Counted from the first letter of the stretch, positions 1 through 9,793 are shown. The stretch: DNA of 64,000 nt from Acetobacteraceae bacterium (GCA_030041375.1 JASHOA010000059.1:1-64000), one strand, 5' to 3'. The notes: generated by a model not told the origin, from the letters alone. Program-made: numbers and translations.

Positions 1-135
1 CTGGAACGAGGCCAATGGCACCCGATCCACCGCTGCGACGATGAAGTGGGCAACATCATTCGCTGGCAGCCAGTCCTTGAGGTCCGGCGGCAGCAGAAAA
101 GACTGGTCACGGTTGAACGGTACGAAGTTCGACAT
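1..135 (-). CDS. IS1182-like transposase, N-terminal part, cut by window edge
   Basis: Reading leftward from ATG at 133-135, 45 codons stay open to the window edge. The peptide starts MSNFVPFNRDQSFLLPP and continues DLKDWLPANDVAHFI, which is the conserved opening of IS1182/IS5-type DDE transposases (F-x-P-[YF]-x-x-D-Q-x-x-L-L-P-P-x-L-x-D-W-[LI]-P). The catalytic DDE residues would lie outside the window, so intactness cannot be judged. An inverted repeat directly upstream and the interspersed repeat at 192-295 suggest the element's outer boundary lies between about 136 and 190. The assignment rests on motif recognition only. Confidence 0.7.
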   Translation of the reverse strand, partial: MSNFVPFNRDQSFLLPPDLKDWLPANDVAHFIVAAVDRVPLASFQ

Positions 136-157
136 AGCTGGATGCTATCCAGCTATC
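135..157. repeat. short inverted repeat upstream of the transposase
   Basis: Perfect 9-bp arms ATAGCTGGA and TCCAGCTAT are separated by 5 nt, immediately upstream of the transposase start. It could be an expression-limiting hairpin or operator at the IS left end. A second small palindrome, TTGGG/CCCAA, lies around 161-177. No target-site duplication can be checked because the other end of the IS is outside the window. Confidence 0.4.
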
Positions 158-191
158 GAGAATTTGGGTACCCCCCAATCCGACACGCTGC

Positions 192-295
192 TAGACCCTT
201 GTCGGACGGTCCAGTCAGACCGACAAGGGTCTACGACATTGTTTGAGCCCGCGATTCATGCCCTCCGACGATTCCGCCTCGGGCGATCGCGGGCT
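192..295 (+). repeat. bipartite intergenic repeat, copy 1
   Basis: The hairpin half has perfect 14-bp arms (192-205, TAGACCCTTGTCGG; 220-233). The second half is a 50-bp unit bounded by AGCCCGCGAT (246-255) and ATCGCGGGCT (286-295). In this copy the stem reads CCCTTGTCGG/CCGACAAGGG, whereas copy 2 has CCCGTGTCGG/CCGACACGGG, so both arms changed together. The linker differs from the usual TTTATTCG. The 3' end of the leftward isomerase-like gene runs through this copy: its reading frame misses the repeat's TAG and stops inside the hairpin loop at 215-217. Confidence 0.85.
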
Positions 296-1150
296 AGCCA
301 GCAAGCCCTTCAAGTACTGCACGCTCTGCTCGACGGCCTGATCTTCGCCTGGCCATTGTGGGTGCAGATAGTCGATCTCGATCGCAAGCAGGCCCGAATA
401 ACCCGCCACTCCGAGGAGCCGCAGCACCTCGGGAATGTCGATGATGCCCTCGCCGAGCGGAACGCTCGGCCAGAAGGCAAAGTCGCGCGGGTTGCCGCGC
501 CAGGCCACGCAATCCTTGAGGTGGGTTGCTCTTGTGTAGGGCGCGAGTTTTGCCACGACCACCATCGGATCCTCGAGGAGACGCAGGTTGTTCACCGTAT
601 CGAGGCAAACGCCGAGCCATGGTGAGCGGACTTCCTGCAGCAACTCGACGAGTTCGTCGGCCAGGAAATCGATATGGTTCTCGATCGCGAGCACGATGCC
701 CGCTTTCTCGGCCGGACCGACGATCTCGTTGAGCAACGGTATCAGCCTCGCCTTGTGCCCGGACCAGTGGGCGGGCCTGGTGCGCCGGCCGCCGCAGCAG
801 ATGCGCATCACCCGCGCGCCGATCGCCTTGGCGATCGCGATATGGGCGACGAGATCCTTCACGGCCTCGGGCTTCGCGCCCGAAGCAAGCCCGCTCGGAT
901 GACCCCATGCCCAGACCGGCTCCAGCCCTGCCTCTTCGAGCGCCTCGCGGAGCCGTGCGGTGGTCGGCGGATCGAGCGGTGGCATGTAGCAGGCTTCGAG
1001 AGATATGCCGGCGAGCCCGAGTGCCTTGGCGCGCGCGATGACGTCCCACGCCGAAAGCCGCGCTCCCGGATCATGCTGGATTTCCGGATACCAGTCGCCG
1101 AACTGGCGGTGCCAACAATAGGAGTCGACGGCAAGCTTCATGACCATCAT
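215..1150 (-). CDS. sugar phosphate isomerase/epimerase (xylose-isomerase-like TIM barrel)
   Basis: 311 aa. It matches the AP-endonuclease-2/xylose isomerase-like TIM barrel family, cytosolic metal-dependent isomerases and epimerases of sugars or sugar phosphates. Likely metal ligands fit the family pattern: E157 (LAIENH), D184 (CLDT), H210 (THLKD) and E258 (AIEID). The start ATG at 1150 follows AAGGCAGGA; ATG codons at 1147 and 1141 are alternatives. It is last of three leftward genes, 20 bp after the hydrolase. Oddly, the last ~26 residues (from about A285) are encoded by the intergenic repeat and look non-native; the original stop was probably the repeat's TAG, now out of frame. The substrate cannot be deduced. 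Confidence 0.8.
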   Translation of the reverse strand: MMVMKLAVDSYCWHRQFGDWYPEIQHDPGARLSAWDVIARAKALGLAGISLEACYMPPLDPPTTARLREALEEAGLEPVWAWGHPSGLASGAKPEAVKDLVAHIAIAKAIGARVMRICCGGRRTRPAHWSGHKARLIPLLNEIVGPAEKAGIVLAIENHIDFLADELVELLQEVRSPWLGVCLDTVNNLRLLEDPMVVVAKLAPYTRATHLKDCVAWRGNPRDFAFWPSVPLGEGIIDIPEVLRLLGVAGYSGLLAIEIDYLHPQWPGEDQAVEQSVQYLKGLLASPRSPEAESSEGMNRGLKQCRRPLSV

Positions 1151-1170
1151 TCCTGCCTTGTCACGGCCGG

Positions 1171-2010
1171 TCAGCGGGAAAGGAAATCCGCTATCGCTTC
1201 CTGACTCTGGCGGTCCGCGAGCGCCGGTGCGTGCCCGGCGCCCGCGATGACCAGGCTTTTCGCACCGCCGGCGAGCATGCGTTGCAAGGTCTCAGGCAGA
1301 AGAAGATCGCTCGCCTCCCCGCGTATGGCGAGGACCGGAACTTTGATGCGCTCCCAGAGCGCCCACATATCGATCTCCTTCGGCGGCTCGCGCCGGATCG
1401 GATCGGCGATCTTCGGATCGTAGTGAAGGGCTATTCGCCCATCGGGGAGCAGGCGCGCGGAGGAGCGTGCCATGTGCGCCCAGTCGGCATCGGTGAGGCG
1501 GCCGAACGACGCGTAGATCGTCCGCAAATGCAATTCCAGTTCATGCAGGTCGGCAAAGCTCGCGGGTGCGGCGAGCATATAGTCCCGGATGCGTGCCAGT
1601 GCCGCCTCGGGGACATAAGGCCCGATATCGTTCAGCACCATCTTCGTGATCGGCTGGCCCTGAGCGGCAGCGATCAACATGCCGCAGATGCCGCCGAGAG
1701 AAGTGCCGACCCACATCACGGGCCGGCCGACTCGTGCCAGGAGATGCGCCAGCGCCTGCACGTAGCTCAGGGGCTGATAGAGATCGCCGTCCGCGAGCCA
1801 CTCCGAGCGTCCCCGTCCCGGCAGGTCCGGCGCGATCATCAGGAAGCGATCGGAGAGTGCCTGCATCAGCGCGTCGAAGTCGTGGCCGTTGCGCGTCAGC
1901 CCGTGCACGCAAATGACCGGTGGCGCTGCCGGATCGCCGATCTCGATCGTTGCCATGCGGTAGAAGGCGCCGTTCAGGAGGAAGCGCACTTCGCCCGTTC
2001 GCGGCACCAT
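1171..2010 (-). CDS. alpha/beta-fold hydrolase
   Basis: 279 aa, typical length for the family. The HG oxyanion motif (VHGLTRNG, residues 35-42), the nucleophile elbow GTSLGG with S104, a probable acid D235 and H260 (GAGHAP) complete the Ser-Asp-His triad. No signal peptide, so cytosolic. The start ATG (2008-2010) overlaps the stop of the upstream CoA-transferase by one base (TGATG), implying translational coupling. In this setting it may cleave a CoA thioester, lactone or ester of the intermediate handled by the neighbours; that is inference. Esterase, dienelactone hydrolase or haloperoxidase-like activity cannot be told apart by eye. Confidence 0.8.
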   Translation of the reverse strand: MVPRTGEVRFLLNGAFYRMATIEIGDPAAPPVICVHGLTRNGHDFDALMQALSDRFLMIAPDLPGRGRSEWLADGDLYQPLSYVQALAHLLARVGRPVMWVGTSLGGICGMLIAAAQGQPITKMVLNDIGPYVPEAALARIRDYMLAAPASFADLHELELHLRTIYASFGRLTDADWAHMARSSARLLPDGRIALHYDPKIADPIRREPPKEIDMWALWERIKVPVLAIRGEASDLLLPETLQRMLAGGAKSLVIAGAGHAPALADRQSQEAIADFLSR

Positions 2011-3230
2011 CAGATGACCTCTTTTGCCCTGAGGAGTGCGATCTCGGCGGCGTCGAGGCCGAGAATCCCGCCCAGCACCGAATCGGTATGTGCGCCGAGC
2101 GTCGGCGGCGGATGGCGGTAATTAACGGGGGTTTCCGAAAGCCGCACCGGGTTGGCGATCAGTTTCATCCTCGTTCCCTCCGGCAATGCCGGGTGCGCCA
2201 TGTCGAACACCATGCTGCGCGCCTTGACCTGGGGGTCCGCGAATACGTCCGCCAACCGATTGATGGGCCCGCAGCCGATTCCAAGCGTCTCGAGCTTTTC
2301 GATCCACCATGCGGTCGGGTGGCTCTGCATCACCGGGGTCAAGGTCTCGGTGACGAGCGCACGGTTCTCGACCCGGCTCGCATTGGTTGCGAAGCGCGGG
2401 TCGGAAAGCAGGTGCTCGAGGGAAAAGTTCCGGCAGAAGCGGGCGAAGGCCGGATCGTTGCCGATCGAGAGCATGAGGTGCCCGTCTCTGGTCGGGAACA
2501 CCTGATAAGGGACGATGTTCGGGTGCTGGTTGCCGAGCCGCGGCGGGTTCTTGCCGGTTGCGAGATAGTTCATGCCCTGGTTGGCCAGCCAGGCGACGTG
2601 CGAATCGAGCATGCCGATATCGATGTGCTGGCCGCGCCCCGTCTCGCCGCGCTCGCGGAGCGCAGCCAGGATGCCGATGCAGCCGTAAAGCCCGGCGAAG
2701 AGGTCGGCGACCGGCACGCCGACCTTCTGCGGTGGCCCGTCCGGCTCTCCGGTCAGGCTCATCACGCCTCCCATCGCCTGGATCAGGCTGTCGTAGCCCG
2801 GCCGCGCCGCATAGGGACCGGTCTGCCCGAAGCCGGTGATCGAGCAATAGATCAGGCCCGGAAATTCGTTGTGGAGATCGACATAGCCGAGCCCGTATTT
2901 GCCGAGTGCGCCGACCTTGAAGTTTTCCACCAGAATGTCGCTGACAGCGATCAGCCGGCGCGCGATTGTCTGGCCTTCGGGCTTCGCAATGTCGAGAGTG
3001 ATGGATTTCTTGTTGCGGTTGACGCCGACGAAATAGGCGCTTTCCCTTGTTCCGGGGATGGTGGGCGGGGCGAAACCCCTGGTGTCGTCGCCGGCGCCCG
3101 GCCGTTCGATCTTGAGCACCTCGGCGCCGAGATCGCCCAGCAACTGCGTGCAGGTCGGGCCCGCCAGCACGCGGGTGAGATCGAATACCCGGATTCCCCG
3201 CAACGGACCGCCTGCCTCGGTGCCAGCCAT
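2010..3230 (-). CDS. CaiB/BaiF family III CoA-transferase
   Basis: 406 aa from ATG at 3228-3230, preceded by GAGAGG. A longer in-frame start at 3377 would overlap the divergent gene, so it was not used. The family hallmark is present at the N-terminus (DLTRVLAGPTCTQLLGDLGAEV), followed by FVGVNRNKKS and the catalytic aspartate D147 in YDSLIQAMGG. These enzymes move CoA between organic acids in the cytosol. First gene of the leftward three-gene operon; the 94-bp spacer to the rightward enolase-superfamily gene should hold divergent promoters. Donor and acceptor acids are unknown. Confidence 0.85.
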   Translation of the reverse strand: MAGTEAGGPLRGIRVFDLTRVLAGPTCTQLLGDLGAEVLKIERPGAGDDTRGFAPPTIPGTRESAYFVGVNRNKKSITLDIAKPEGQTIARRLIAVSDILVENFKVGALGKYGLGYVDLHNEFPGLIYCSITGFGQTGPYAARPGYDSLIQAMGGVMSLTGEPDGPPQKVGVPVADLFAGLYGCIGILAALRERGETGRGQHIDIGMLDSHVAWLANQGMNYLATGKNPPRLGNQHPNIVPYQVFPTRDGHLMLSIGNDPAFARFCRNFSLEHLLSDPRFATNASRVENRALVTETLTPVMQSHPTAWWIEKLETLGIGCGPINRLADVFADPQVKARSMVFDMAHPALPEGTRMKLIANPVRLSETPVNYRHPPPTLGAHTDSVLGGILGLDAAEIALLRAKEVI

Positions 3231-3324
3231 TCGCCTCTCTGCCTTGCCATCGAACCGGCACGGCTTATAGGGGAGGCTTCTCATAACGAAAACCCGGCAC
3301 CCGGTCGGCTGAAAGGGCCGCGCG

Positions 3325-4437
3325 ATGCAGATCACGGACGTCCGGCTTACCCTTTTTGCCTGGGACGATTTGCCCACGGTTGTCTATGCGAACCATTCCG
3401 GCCGCGGCGTTGGCGGCACGAGCGATCTCGGCCTCCTTCGCATCCTGACCGACGAGGGCCTCGAAGGGCACGCCTTCCTTGGCAGCGCCGCCTGGCCGGC
3501 AAGCCAGGATGGCCCGGGCCTGATCCGTTTTCTCAAGCCTCTTCTGTTCGGCGCCGATCCGCTCGAGCGGGAGCGGATTTCGGAACTGCTCTGGCGAAGA
3601 AGCCGCCAGACCACGATCCGGGCGATCGGCGCTGTCGATGTCGCGCTCTGGGATCTTGGCGGCAAGATCGCGGGTCTGCCGATCCATCGCCTGCTTGGCT
3701 CGTTCCGCACCAGCATTCCTGCCTATGCCAGCTCACAGGTGCTGGCCTCGCCAGCCGCCTATGCCGATCAGGCGCGCGAGATCAAGGCGGCCGGCTGGGC
3801 GGCCTACAAGATCCACCCGCCGCAGTGCTGGAGCGAGGATATCGCCGTCTGCGAGGCAGTCCGCCAGGCGGTCGGTGACAGCTATACCCTGATGCTCGAT
3901 TCGGTCTGGTCATACGGCTATGCCGAGGCGGTGCGCGTGGGGCGGGCGATCGAGCAACTCGATTTCCGCTGGCTCGAGGATCCTCTCGCCGAGCAGGATC
4001 TCTACAACTACGTCAAGCTCAAGCAGAAGCTCGAAATTCCGATCGTTGCCACCGAATATCCGGCACACGGGCTAGACGCCTACGTGCCCTGGATCATGGA
4101 GCGCGCGACCGACGCGCTGCGCGGCGATGTCGCCGTCAAGGGCGGGATCACCACCATGGTGAAGGCGGCGCATCTCGCCGAAGCATTCCGCCTCGACTAC
4201 GAGGTGCATCATGGCGGCAACTCGCTCAACAACCTCGCCAACCTGCATGTGTGCCTGGCCATCCGCAACACCAGCTTCTTCGAGGTCCTGCTGCCCGACG
4301 CGGTGCAGAAATACGGCATGGCGACGGACCTGGCGGTGGATGAACAAGGCTTCGTCCATGCCCCTTCCGGGCCGGGCCTCGGGGCTGCAATCGATTTCGA
4401 TCTCATCGAGGCGAAGACCATTTCCGTACTCGCCTGA
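3325..4437 (+). CDS. mandelate racemase/muconate-lactonizing-type enolase superfamily enzyme
   Basis: 370 aa. Probable Mg ligands are D192 (LMLDSVW), E218 (WLEDPL) and E244 (ATEYPAHG). The general base and acid candidates are K162 (KIH at 162-164), D268 paired with H295/H296 (EVHHGG) and E320, as in the mandelate racemase subgroup, which includes acid-sugar dehydratases. The first motif is K-x-H where mandelate racemase has K-x-K. The start ATG follows GAAAGGGC. Its stop overlaps the next ATG (TGATG), so the two are coupled. The likely role is dehydration or racemisation of a hydroxy acid or sugar acid; the exact substrate is not visible. Confidence 0.85.
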   Translation: MQITDVRLTLFAWDDLPTVVYANHSGRGVGGTSDLGLLRILTDEGLEGHAFLGSAAWPASQDGPGLIRFLKPLLFGADPLERERISELLWRRSRQTTIRAIGAVDVALWDLGGKIAGLPIHRLLGSFRTSIPAYASSQVLASPAAYADQAREIKAAGWAAYKIHPPQCWSEDIAVCEAVRQAVGDSYTLMLDSVWSYGYAEAVRVGRAIEQLDFRWLEDPLAEQDLYNYVKLKQKLEIPIVATEYPAHGLDAYVPWIMERATDALRGDVAVKGGITTMVKAAHLAEAFRLDYEVHHGGNSLNNLANLHVCLAIRNTSFFEVLLPDAVQKYGMATDLAVDEQGFVHAPSGPGLGAAIDFDLIEAKTISVLA

Positions 4438-5342
4438 TGCCAATCTGCGAAGCCGATCCCTGGCGGCGGCAATATTTCGAGAATGAGCCGTGCCCGCCAT
4501 CGGTGATGATCCCGACCGAGGATGCGGATTGCTGGTCCTGGTATCCGGAATTCCGCTGGCTCTACGACAAGATCGCGGTTGCGCATTCGCAAGGGTTGGC
4601 AGCCGCACCGCATGGCGTGATGCCGGACGCGTTCCCGGTTTTCTCCAAGCCCATCACCAACCTGCGCGGCATGGGCATCGGCTCGCGGATCATCCGTGAC
4701 GCCGCCGAGTACAGCGCGACGCTGACCGCCGGGCACATGTGGATGACGTTGCTCGAAGGCGAGCATGTCAGTACCGACGCCACTATTTCGAGAGGCAGGC
4801 CGGTCTGGTGGCGGCACAGCACGGGCCATCCGGGTCCCGGCGGCACGTTCGACTACTGGACGATCCACGCCGCCGGGCGGCCGGCGCTCGAGGATGCCTG
4901 CGGCGCCTGGGCGGAGCGGCATCTTGCCGGCTATACGGGCATGCTCAATCTCGAAACGATCGGCGGGCGGATCATCGAGGCGCATCTGCGCTTCGCCGAT
5001 CAGTGGCCCGACCTTTACGGGGCGGGGTGGGTCAAGGCGGTGATCGCGCTATATTCGAAGGGCGCGTGGCGGTTTGCCGACGAAGCGCGCGAGGACGGCT
5101 ACAGCCTGGCTTTGTTCGGGCCGCACGGCAGGCGCTATCGGCATCCTTCGGCGGCGTCCGTTGACGAGATCCGCTGCTTGCCCGGCGTTTCCAGCGTGCA
5201 GATCACCTTCCACGAAAATCGCGCCCCGGAAAGCCACGCCATGCCACCCGGCGGTTTCCGGGTTGCGATCGTGAACGCGCAGGATCTTGCGGCCGGCCGC
5301 GCGGCGCGCGCCCGGCTGGCAAAGATGCTGCTCGGCGCGTGA
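4437..5342 (+). CDS. uncharacterised protein with ATP-grasp-like motifs
   Basis: 301 aa and not recognised as a named family. The motif order resembles an ATP-grasp core: a lysine in a SKPITN segment (K71), then LLEGEHVSTD (E107, E109, D114), then NLETIGGRIIEAHLR (N171, E173, E181, R185), which corresponds to the metal-binding E-x-N-x-R strand. If correct it would use ATP to activate a carboxylate. The N-terminal ~60 residues look like a short substrate or linker domain with a W-rich patch (CWSWYPEFRWLY). Its ATG overlaps the stop of the enolase-superfamily gene, so the two probably act on the same compound. The ATP-grasp assignment is a moderate-confidence inference. Confidence 0.5.
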   Translation: MPICEADPWRRQYFENEPCPPSVMIPTEDADCWSWYPEFRWLYDKIAVAHSQGLAAAPHGVMPDAFPVFSKPITNLRGMGIGSRIIRDAAEYSATLTAGHMWMTLLEGEHVSTDATISRGRPVWWRHSTGHPGPGGTFDYWTIHAAGRPALEDACGAWAERHLAGYTGMLNLETIGGRIIEAHLRFADQWPDLYGAGWVKAVIALYSKGAWRFADEAREDGYSLALFGPHGRRYRHPSAASVDEIRCLPGVSSVQITFHENRAPESHAMPPGGFRVAIVNAQDLAAGRAARARLAKMLLGA

Positions 5343-5357
5343 GGCCGGTCTGGGACG

Positions 5358-7025
5358 TCAGCCGAGAATGCCGGGCAGATCGAGCCGATGTGCCCGTGCG
5401 CAGGCGATCGCGTCTTCGTAGCCGGCGTCGGCGTGACGCATCACGCCGCTCGCGGGATCGTTCCAGAGTACCCTGGCGAGCCGGCGCGCCGCGGCCTCCG
5501 TGCCGTCTGCCACGATCACTAGGCCGGCATGCTGGGAAAAACCCATGCCGGTTCCCCCGCCGTGATGAATCGAGACCCAGGTGGCACCGGATGCGCAATT
5601 GAGGAGCGCGTTCAGGAGCGGCCAATCCGAGACCGCATCCGATCCATCCTGCATCGCTTCCGTCTCGCGGTTCGGTGAGGCAACCGAGCCGCTGTCGAGA
5701 TGATCGCGGCCGATGACGATCGGCGCTTTCAGCTCATGCCGCGCGACCATCTCGTTGAACGCGAGCCCGAGGCGGTGGCGATCGCCGAGACCGACCCAGC
5801 AGATGCGCGCGGGAAGGCCCTGGAAACGGATGCGCGCGCGCGCCATGTCGAGCCAGTGATGCAGATGCGTTGCCTCCGGCAGCAATTCCTTCACCTTGGC
5901 GTCGGTGCGGAAGATGTCTTCGGGATCACCCGAGAGAGCCGCCCAGCGAAACGGGCCGATGCCGCGACAGAAGAGCGGCCTGATGTAGGCGGGAACGAAA
6001 CCGGGGAAGGCGAAGGCATCGACCACGCCCTCTTCCTTGGCAACCTGGCGGATGTTGTTGCCGTAATCCAAAGTCGGCACGCCCATGCGGTGAAAGGCGA
6101 GCATCGCGCGCACATGCTCGGCGATCGAACGGCGCGCCGCCGCCGCGACCGCCGCCGGATCGCGCTCGCGCCGCGTCTCCCATTCCGCCGTGGTCCAGCC
6201 CTTTGGCAGGTAGCCGTTGCTCGGGTCGTGCGCGGAGGTCTGATCGGTCACCACGTCAGGCCGCACGCCGCGGCGCACCAGCTCGGGGAAGATGTCCGCG
6301 GCGTTGCCAAGGAGGCCGATCGAGACCGCGCGGCTCTCGCGGCGCGCCGCCTCGAGCATCGCCAAGGCCGCGTCGAGATCGGCGGCCTTGCGATCGAGAT
6401 AGCCGGTGCGGAGCCGCATTTCGATCCGGCTCGGCTGGCATTCCACCGCCAGCAGAGATGCGCCGGCCATGGTTGCCGCGAGCGGTTGCGCACCGCCCAT
6501 GCCGCCGAGACCGGCAGTGAGGATCCAGCGTCCGGCAAGACTGCCGCCATAGTGCCGCCGCCCGACCTCGGCGAAGGTCTCGTAAGTGCCCTGCACGATC
6601 CCTTGGCTGCCGATATAAATCCAGGAGCCGGCGGTCATCTGCCCGTACATGGCAAGGCCGCGTCGGTCGAGCTCGTTGAAATGCTCCCATGTCGCCCAGC
6701 GCGGCACCAGGTTGGAATTGGCGATCAGCACGCGTGGCGCGTCGGGGTGGGTGCGGAAGATGCCGACCGGCTTGCCGGATTGCACGAGGAGCGACTGATC
6801 CTCCTCGAGCCTGCTGAGCGCGGCAACGATGCGATCGAAGCTTTCCCAGTCGCGCGCGGCGCGGCCGATGCCGCCATAGACGACGAGTTCGGCAGGATGT
6901 TCGGCGACATCGGGATCAAGATTGTTCATCAACATGCGGAGCGGCGCTTCGGTGAGCCAGCTCCTGGCCGAGAGCGCAGTGCCGCGTGGGGCGCGGATGG
7001 TGCGCATGTTGTCGATCCGGGTCAC
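5358..7025 (-). CDS. hutU: urocanate hydratase
   Basis: 555 aa, the usual urocanase length, from a GTG at 7023-7025 preceded by GAAGGA; upstream in-frame sequence back to 7367 is hutH coding sequence in another frame. It converts urocanate to imidazolonepropionate using tightly bound NAD+. The NAD motif GLGGMGGAQ, the conserved [12 protein letters not shown] with the family cysteine and the signature [15 protein letters not shown] are all visible. It is third in the leftward order hutI-hutH-hutU, starting 17 bp after hutH. Confidence 0.97.
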   Translation of the reverse strand: MTRIDNMRTIRAPRGTALSARSWLTEAPLRMLMNNLDPDVAEHPAELVVYGGIGRAARDWESFDRIVAALSRLEEDQSLLVQSGKPVGIFRTHPDAPRVLIANSNLVPRWATWEHFNELDRRGLAMYGQMTAGSWIYIGSQGIVQGTYETFAEVGRRHYGGSLAGRWILTAGLGGMGGAQPLAATMAGASLLAVECQPSRIEMRLRTGYLDRKAADLDAALAMLEAARRESRAVSIGLLGNAADIFPELVRRGVRPDVVTDQTSAHDPSNGYLPKGWTTAEWETRRERDPAAVAAAARRSIAEHVRAMLAFHRMGVPTLDYGNNIRQVAKEEGVVDAFAFPGFVPAYIRPLFCRGIGPFRWAALSGDPEDIFRTDAKVKELLPEATHLHHWLDMARARIRFQGLPARICWVGLGDRHRLGLAFNEMVARHELKAPIVIGRDHLDSGSVASPNRETEAMQDGSDAVSDWPLLNALLNCASGATWVSIHHGGGTGMGFSQHAGLVIVADGTEAAARRLARVLWNDPASGVMRHADAGYEDAIACARAHRLDLPGILG

Positions 7026-7041
7026 GGCGGGTTCCTTCGGC

Positions 7042-8574
7042 TCAATCGAGTGATGGAAGTGCGATCGGTGCGACCGTGGCGGCCAGCGCGCCACTGCGAA
7101 TAAGCGCGGTTGCGGCCGCGATATCGGGCGCGAAGAGGCGATCCTCGGCGAGCGGGGCGACTTCCTTACGGAGCAGGGCGCGTACAACTTCGAGCGGAGG
7201 CGAGGAGATGAGGGGCGCGTGGAAGTCGCAGCCCTGGGCGGCAGCCAGGAACTCGATACCGAGCACCGCTTCCGTATTGGCCGCCATTTCGACAAGCCGC
7301 CGCGCCCCGTGCGCGGCCATCGAGACATGATCTTCCTGGTTCGCGGAGGTGGGGATGGAATCCACACTCGCCGGGGCGGCGCGCTGCTTGTTCTCGGCGA
7401 CCAGGGCAGCCGCCGTCACCTGGGCGAGCATGAAGCCGGAGTTCAGTCCCGGCCTCGGAGTAAGGAAGGCGGGCAGGCCGGAGAGCGTCGGGTCGATCAG
7501 CATCGCGATCCGCCGTTCCGATATCGAGCCGATTTCGCAGAGCGCGAGGGCGATCGTGTCGGCGGCGAAGGCCACCGGCTCGGCATGGAAATTGCCGCCC
7601 GACAGCGCCTCGCCCCTTCCATCGGCGTCGATGAAGATCAGCGGGTTGTCCGTCACGCCGGCTGCTTCCGCCTCGAGAGTGCGGGCGGCGCTGCGAAGAA
7701 CGTCGAGCACGGCGCCCATCACCTGCGGCTGGCAGCGCAGGCAATAGGGGTCCTGCACCCGCTCGTCGCCGACGAGATGCGAGGCGCGGATGGCACTTCC
7801 GGCCATCAGGAGACGCAGCGCGGAAGCGGCCTCGGACTGCCCGCGATGGCGGCGCACGGCATGGATGCGCGGATCGAAGGGCGTGTCAGAGCCGCGGGCA
7901 GCGTCGGTGGAAAGCGCACCGACGACGAGGCCTGCGCGCAGCAGCACCTCTGCTTCGAACAGACCGGCCAGCGCGTAGGCGGTCGAGAACTGCGTGCCAT
8001 TGAGAAGTGCCAACCCCTCTTTCGGCCCGAGAGTTGCCGGAGCAAGCCCGTGTGCCGCCAGAACCTCGCGCGCCGGCGCGGCGACACCGCCGCAGACGAT
8101 CCGGCCCTCACCCAGCATGGCAGCCGTCATGTGCGCGAGCGGCGCCAGGTCGCCCGATGCGCCGACAGAGCCCTGCACCGGCACTTCGGGGATGAGGTCG
8201 CGCTCCAGCATCGCCTCGAGCAGCGCCAGGGTTTCCGGACGCACTCCGGAATGACCCTGGGCGAGGCTCGCAAGCTTCAGCGTCATCATCAAGCGGGCGA
8301 CGCGCGGCGGCATGGCCGGGCCGACGCCCGCCGAGTGCGACAGCACGATGTTGCGTTGCAGGGTGGCCAGCTCCTCCTCGCCGATACGCAAGCTGGCGAG
8401 GCGACCGAAGCCGGTATTGATGCCGTAGACGGGAACGCCCTCGGAAAGGATGGAGGCAACCGCCTCGGCCCCTGCCGCGACTTTCGCCCGGCAGGCAGAA
8501 TCGAGTGCCGGCACCGCGCCCTGCCAGATCGCGCGCCAGTCGGCGAGCGTGGTGAGTCCCGGGCGGAGGATCAC
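7042..8574 (-). CDS. hutH: histidine ammonia-lyase
   Basis: 510 aa. It deaminates L-histidine to urocanate. The A139-S140-G141 triad in [15 protein letters not shown] forms the MIO electrophile, and YGINTGFG carries the conserved tyrosine Y50. The start is GTG at 8572-8574, with GGAGG a few bases upstream; the last bases of hutI form GTGA with it, a 4-bp overlap typical of coupled translation. The open frame extends upstream to 8832 but that part lies over hutI and lacks HAL homology. Confidence 0.97.
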   Translation of the reverse strand: MILRPGLTTLADWRAIWQGAVPALDSACRAKVAAGAEAVASILSEGVPVYGINTGFGRLASLRIGEEELATLQRNIVLSHSAGVGPAMPPRVARLMMTLKLASLAQGHSGVRPETLALLEAMLERDLIPEVPVQGSVGASGDLAPLAHMTAAMLGEGRIVCGGVAAPAREVLAAHGLAPATLGPKEGLALLNGTQFSTAYALAGLFEAEVLLRAGLVVGALSTDAARGSDTPFDPRIHAVRRHRGQSEAASALRLLMAGSAIRASHLVGDERVQDPYCLRCQPQVMGAVLDVLRSAARTLEAEAAGVTDNPLIFIDADGRGEALSGGNFHAEPVAFAADTIALALCEIGSISERRIAMLIDPTLSGLPAFLTPRPGLNSGFMLAQVTAAALVAENKQRAAPASVDSIPTSANQEDHVSMAAHGARRLVEMAANTEAVLGIEFLAAAQGCDFHAPLISSPPLEVVRALLRKEVAPLAEDRLFAPDIAAATALIRSGALAATVAPIALPSLD

Positions 8575-9776
8575 GTACCCCTCCAGATTCGCCGATGGAG
8601 CGGGTTGCCGCCCATCCGGTACACGAGTTCCGCCGGCTGCTCGATATCCCAGATGGCAAGGTCGCACCAGGCGCCAGGCGAGAGCACGCCGTGGCTGCCA
8701 ACTCTGCCGAGCGCGCGCGCGGCGTAGCGTGTCACGCCAAGCAGGCATTCCTCGACGGTCATGCGAAACAAAGTGGCCGCCATGTTCATCACCAGGAGCA
8801 GCGAAGTGAGCGGCGAAGTTCCGGGATTGCAATCCGTCGCCAGCGCCATCGGGATACCGTGGCTGCGGAGGAGCGCGATCGGCGGAGCACGTGTTTCGCG
8901 GAGAAAATAGAACGCCCCGGGCAGCAGCACGGCGACGGTGCCGGCACGCGCCATCGCGGCCACGCCTTCCGCATCCGTGTATTCGAGATGATCGGCAGAA
9001 AGCGCGCCTGCCTCGGCCGCGAGAAGTGCGCCACGGAGGTTGGAGAGCTGATCGGCATGCAGCTTCACCGGTAGCGCGTGCCGCCGCGCGGCGGCAAAGA
9101 GGCGCCGGATCTGCGCGGGAGAAAAGGCAATACTCTCGCAGAATCCATCCACGGCGTCGGCGAGCGCTGCCGCCGCGATGGCGGGCACCATCTCTTCGCA
9201 GACCTTGCCGATGTAGCGGTCCGCATCGCCCGCTTCTTCCCCGGGCAGGGCGTGCGCGCCGAGGAATGTCGTCGTCACCTCCACGCGTCGATGGCGCTGC
9301 AGCGCCCGCGCCGCAGCGAGCTGGCGCATTTCCGTTTCCGCCTCGAGCCCGTAGCCGGACTTGATCTCGATGGTGGTCACGCCTTCGGAAATGAGAGCAT
9401 CCAGTCGTGGCAGCGCCGAGGCGACAAGCTCGGCCTCGGAGGCACTGCGTGTTGCCGCGACCGTTGCCGCGATCCCGCCACCCGAGCGCGCCAGCTCCTT
9501 GTAGCTCGCCCCTCGCAGCCTGAGTTCGAACTCGCGCGCCCGGTTACCCGCGTGGACGAGGTGAGTGTGGCAGTCGATCAGGCCAGGCGTGATCCAGCGC
9601 CCGGCGCAGTCCACGCGCTCGGCAGCGTCAAGCTGCGGCATGTCGCCCATCTCGCCGGCATAGAAGATGCGTCCGCCCTGCTGGGCGATCGCCCCCTTCT
9701 CGACGATGCCGAGGCCCGAGCGGGCTGGGTCCATCGTCGCGAGCCGCGCCCCGGTCCAGAGCCTCTCTATGCGCAT
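8571..9776 (-). CDS. hutI: imidazolonepropionase
   Basis: 401 aa from ATG at 9774-9776, which has GGGGAA seven bases upstream. An ATG at 9791 is possible but sits only 3 bp from the probable operator. The enzyme hydrolyses imidazolone-5-propionate to N-formimino-L-glutamate with a bound metal. The amidohydrolase metal motif [27 protein letters not shown] and the terminal aspartate in [10 protein letters not shown] are present. First gene of the leftward hut operon. Divergent to hutF, so the whole route from histidine to N-formylglutamate is clustered; hutG (formylglutamate hydrolysis) and hutC are not in the window. Confidence 0.96.
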   Translation of the reverse strand: MRIERLWTGARLATMDPARSGLGIVEKGAIAQQGGRIFYAGEMGDMPQLDAAERVDCAGRWITPGLIDCHTHLVHAGNRAREFELRLRGASYKELARSGGGIAATVAATRSASEAELVASALPRLDALISEGVTTIEIKSGYGLEAETEMRQLAAARALQRHRRVEVTTTFLGAHALPGEEAGDADRYIGKVCEEMVPAIAAAALADAVDGFCESIAFSPAQIRRLFAAARRHALPVKLHADQLSNLRGALLAAEAGALSADHLEYTDAEGVAAMARAGTVAVLLPGAFYFLRETRAPPIALLRSHGIPMALATDCNPGTSPLTSLLLVMNMAATLFRMTVEECLLGVTRYAARALGRVGSHGVLSPGAWCDLAIWDIEQPAELVYRMGGNPLHRRIWRGT

Positions 9777-9793
9777 CCGGCCATTCCCCATAT

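Noticed and set aside
1920-3878. 652-codon open frame on the + strand
   Set aside because: It runs antisense to the CoA-transferase and then out of frame with the enolase-superfamily gene; R/P/A-rich composition with no family motif. A high-GC shadow.
7219-8727. 502-codon open frame on the + strand
   Set aside because: Antisense to hutH, which has the MIO triad and full length.
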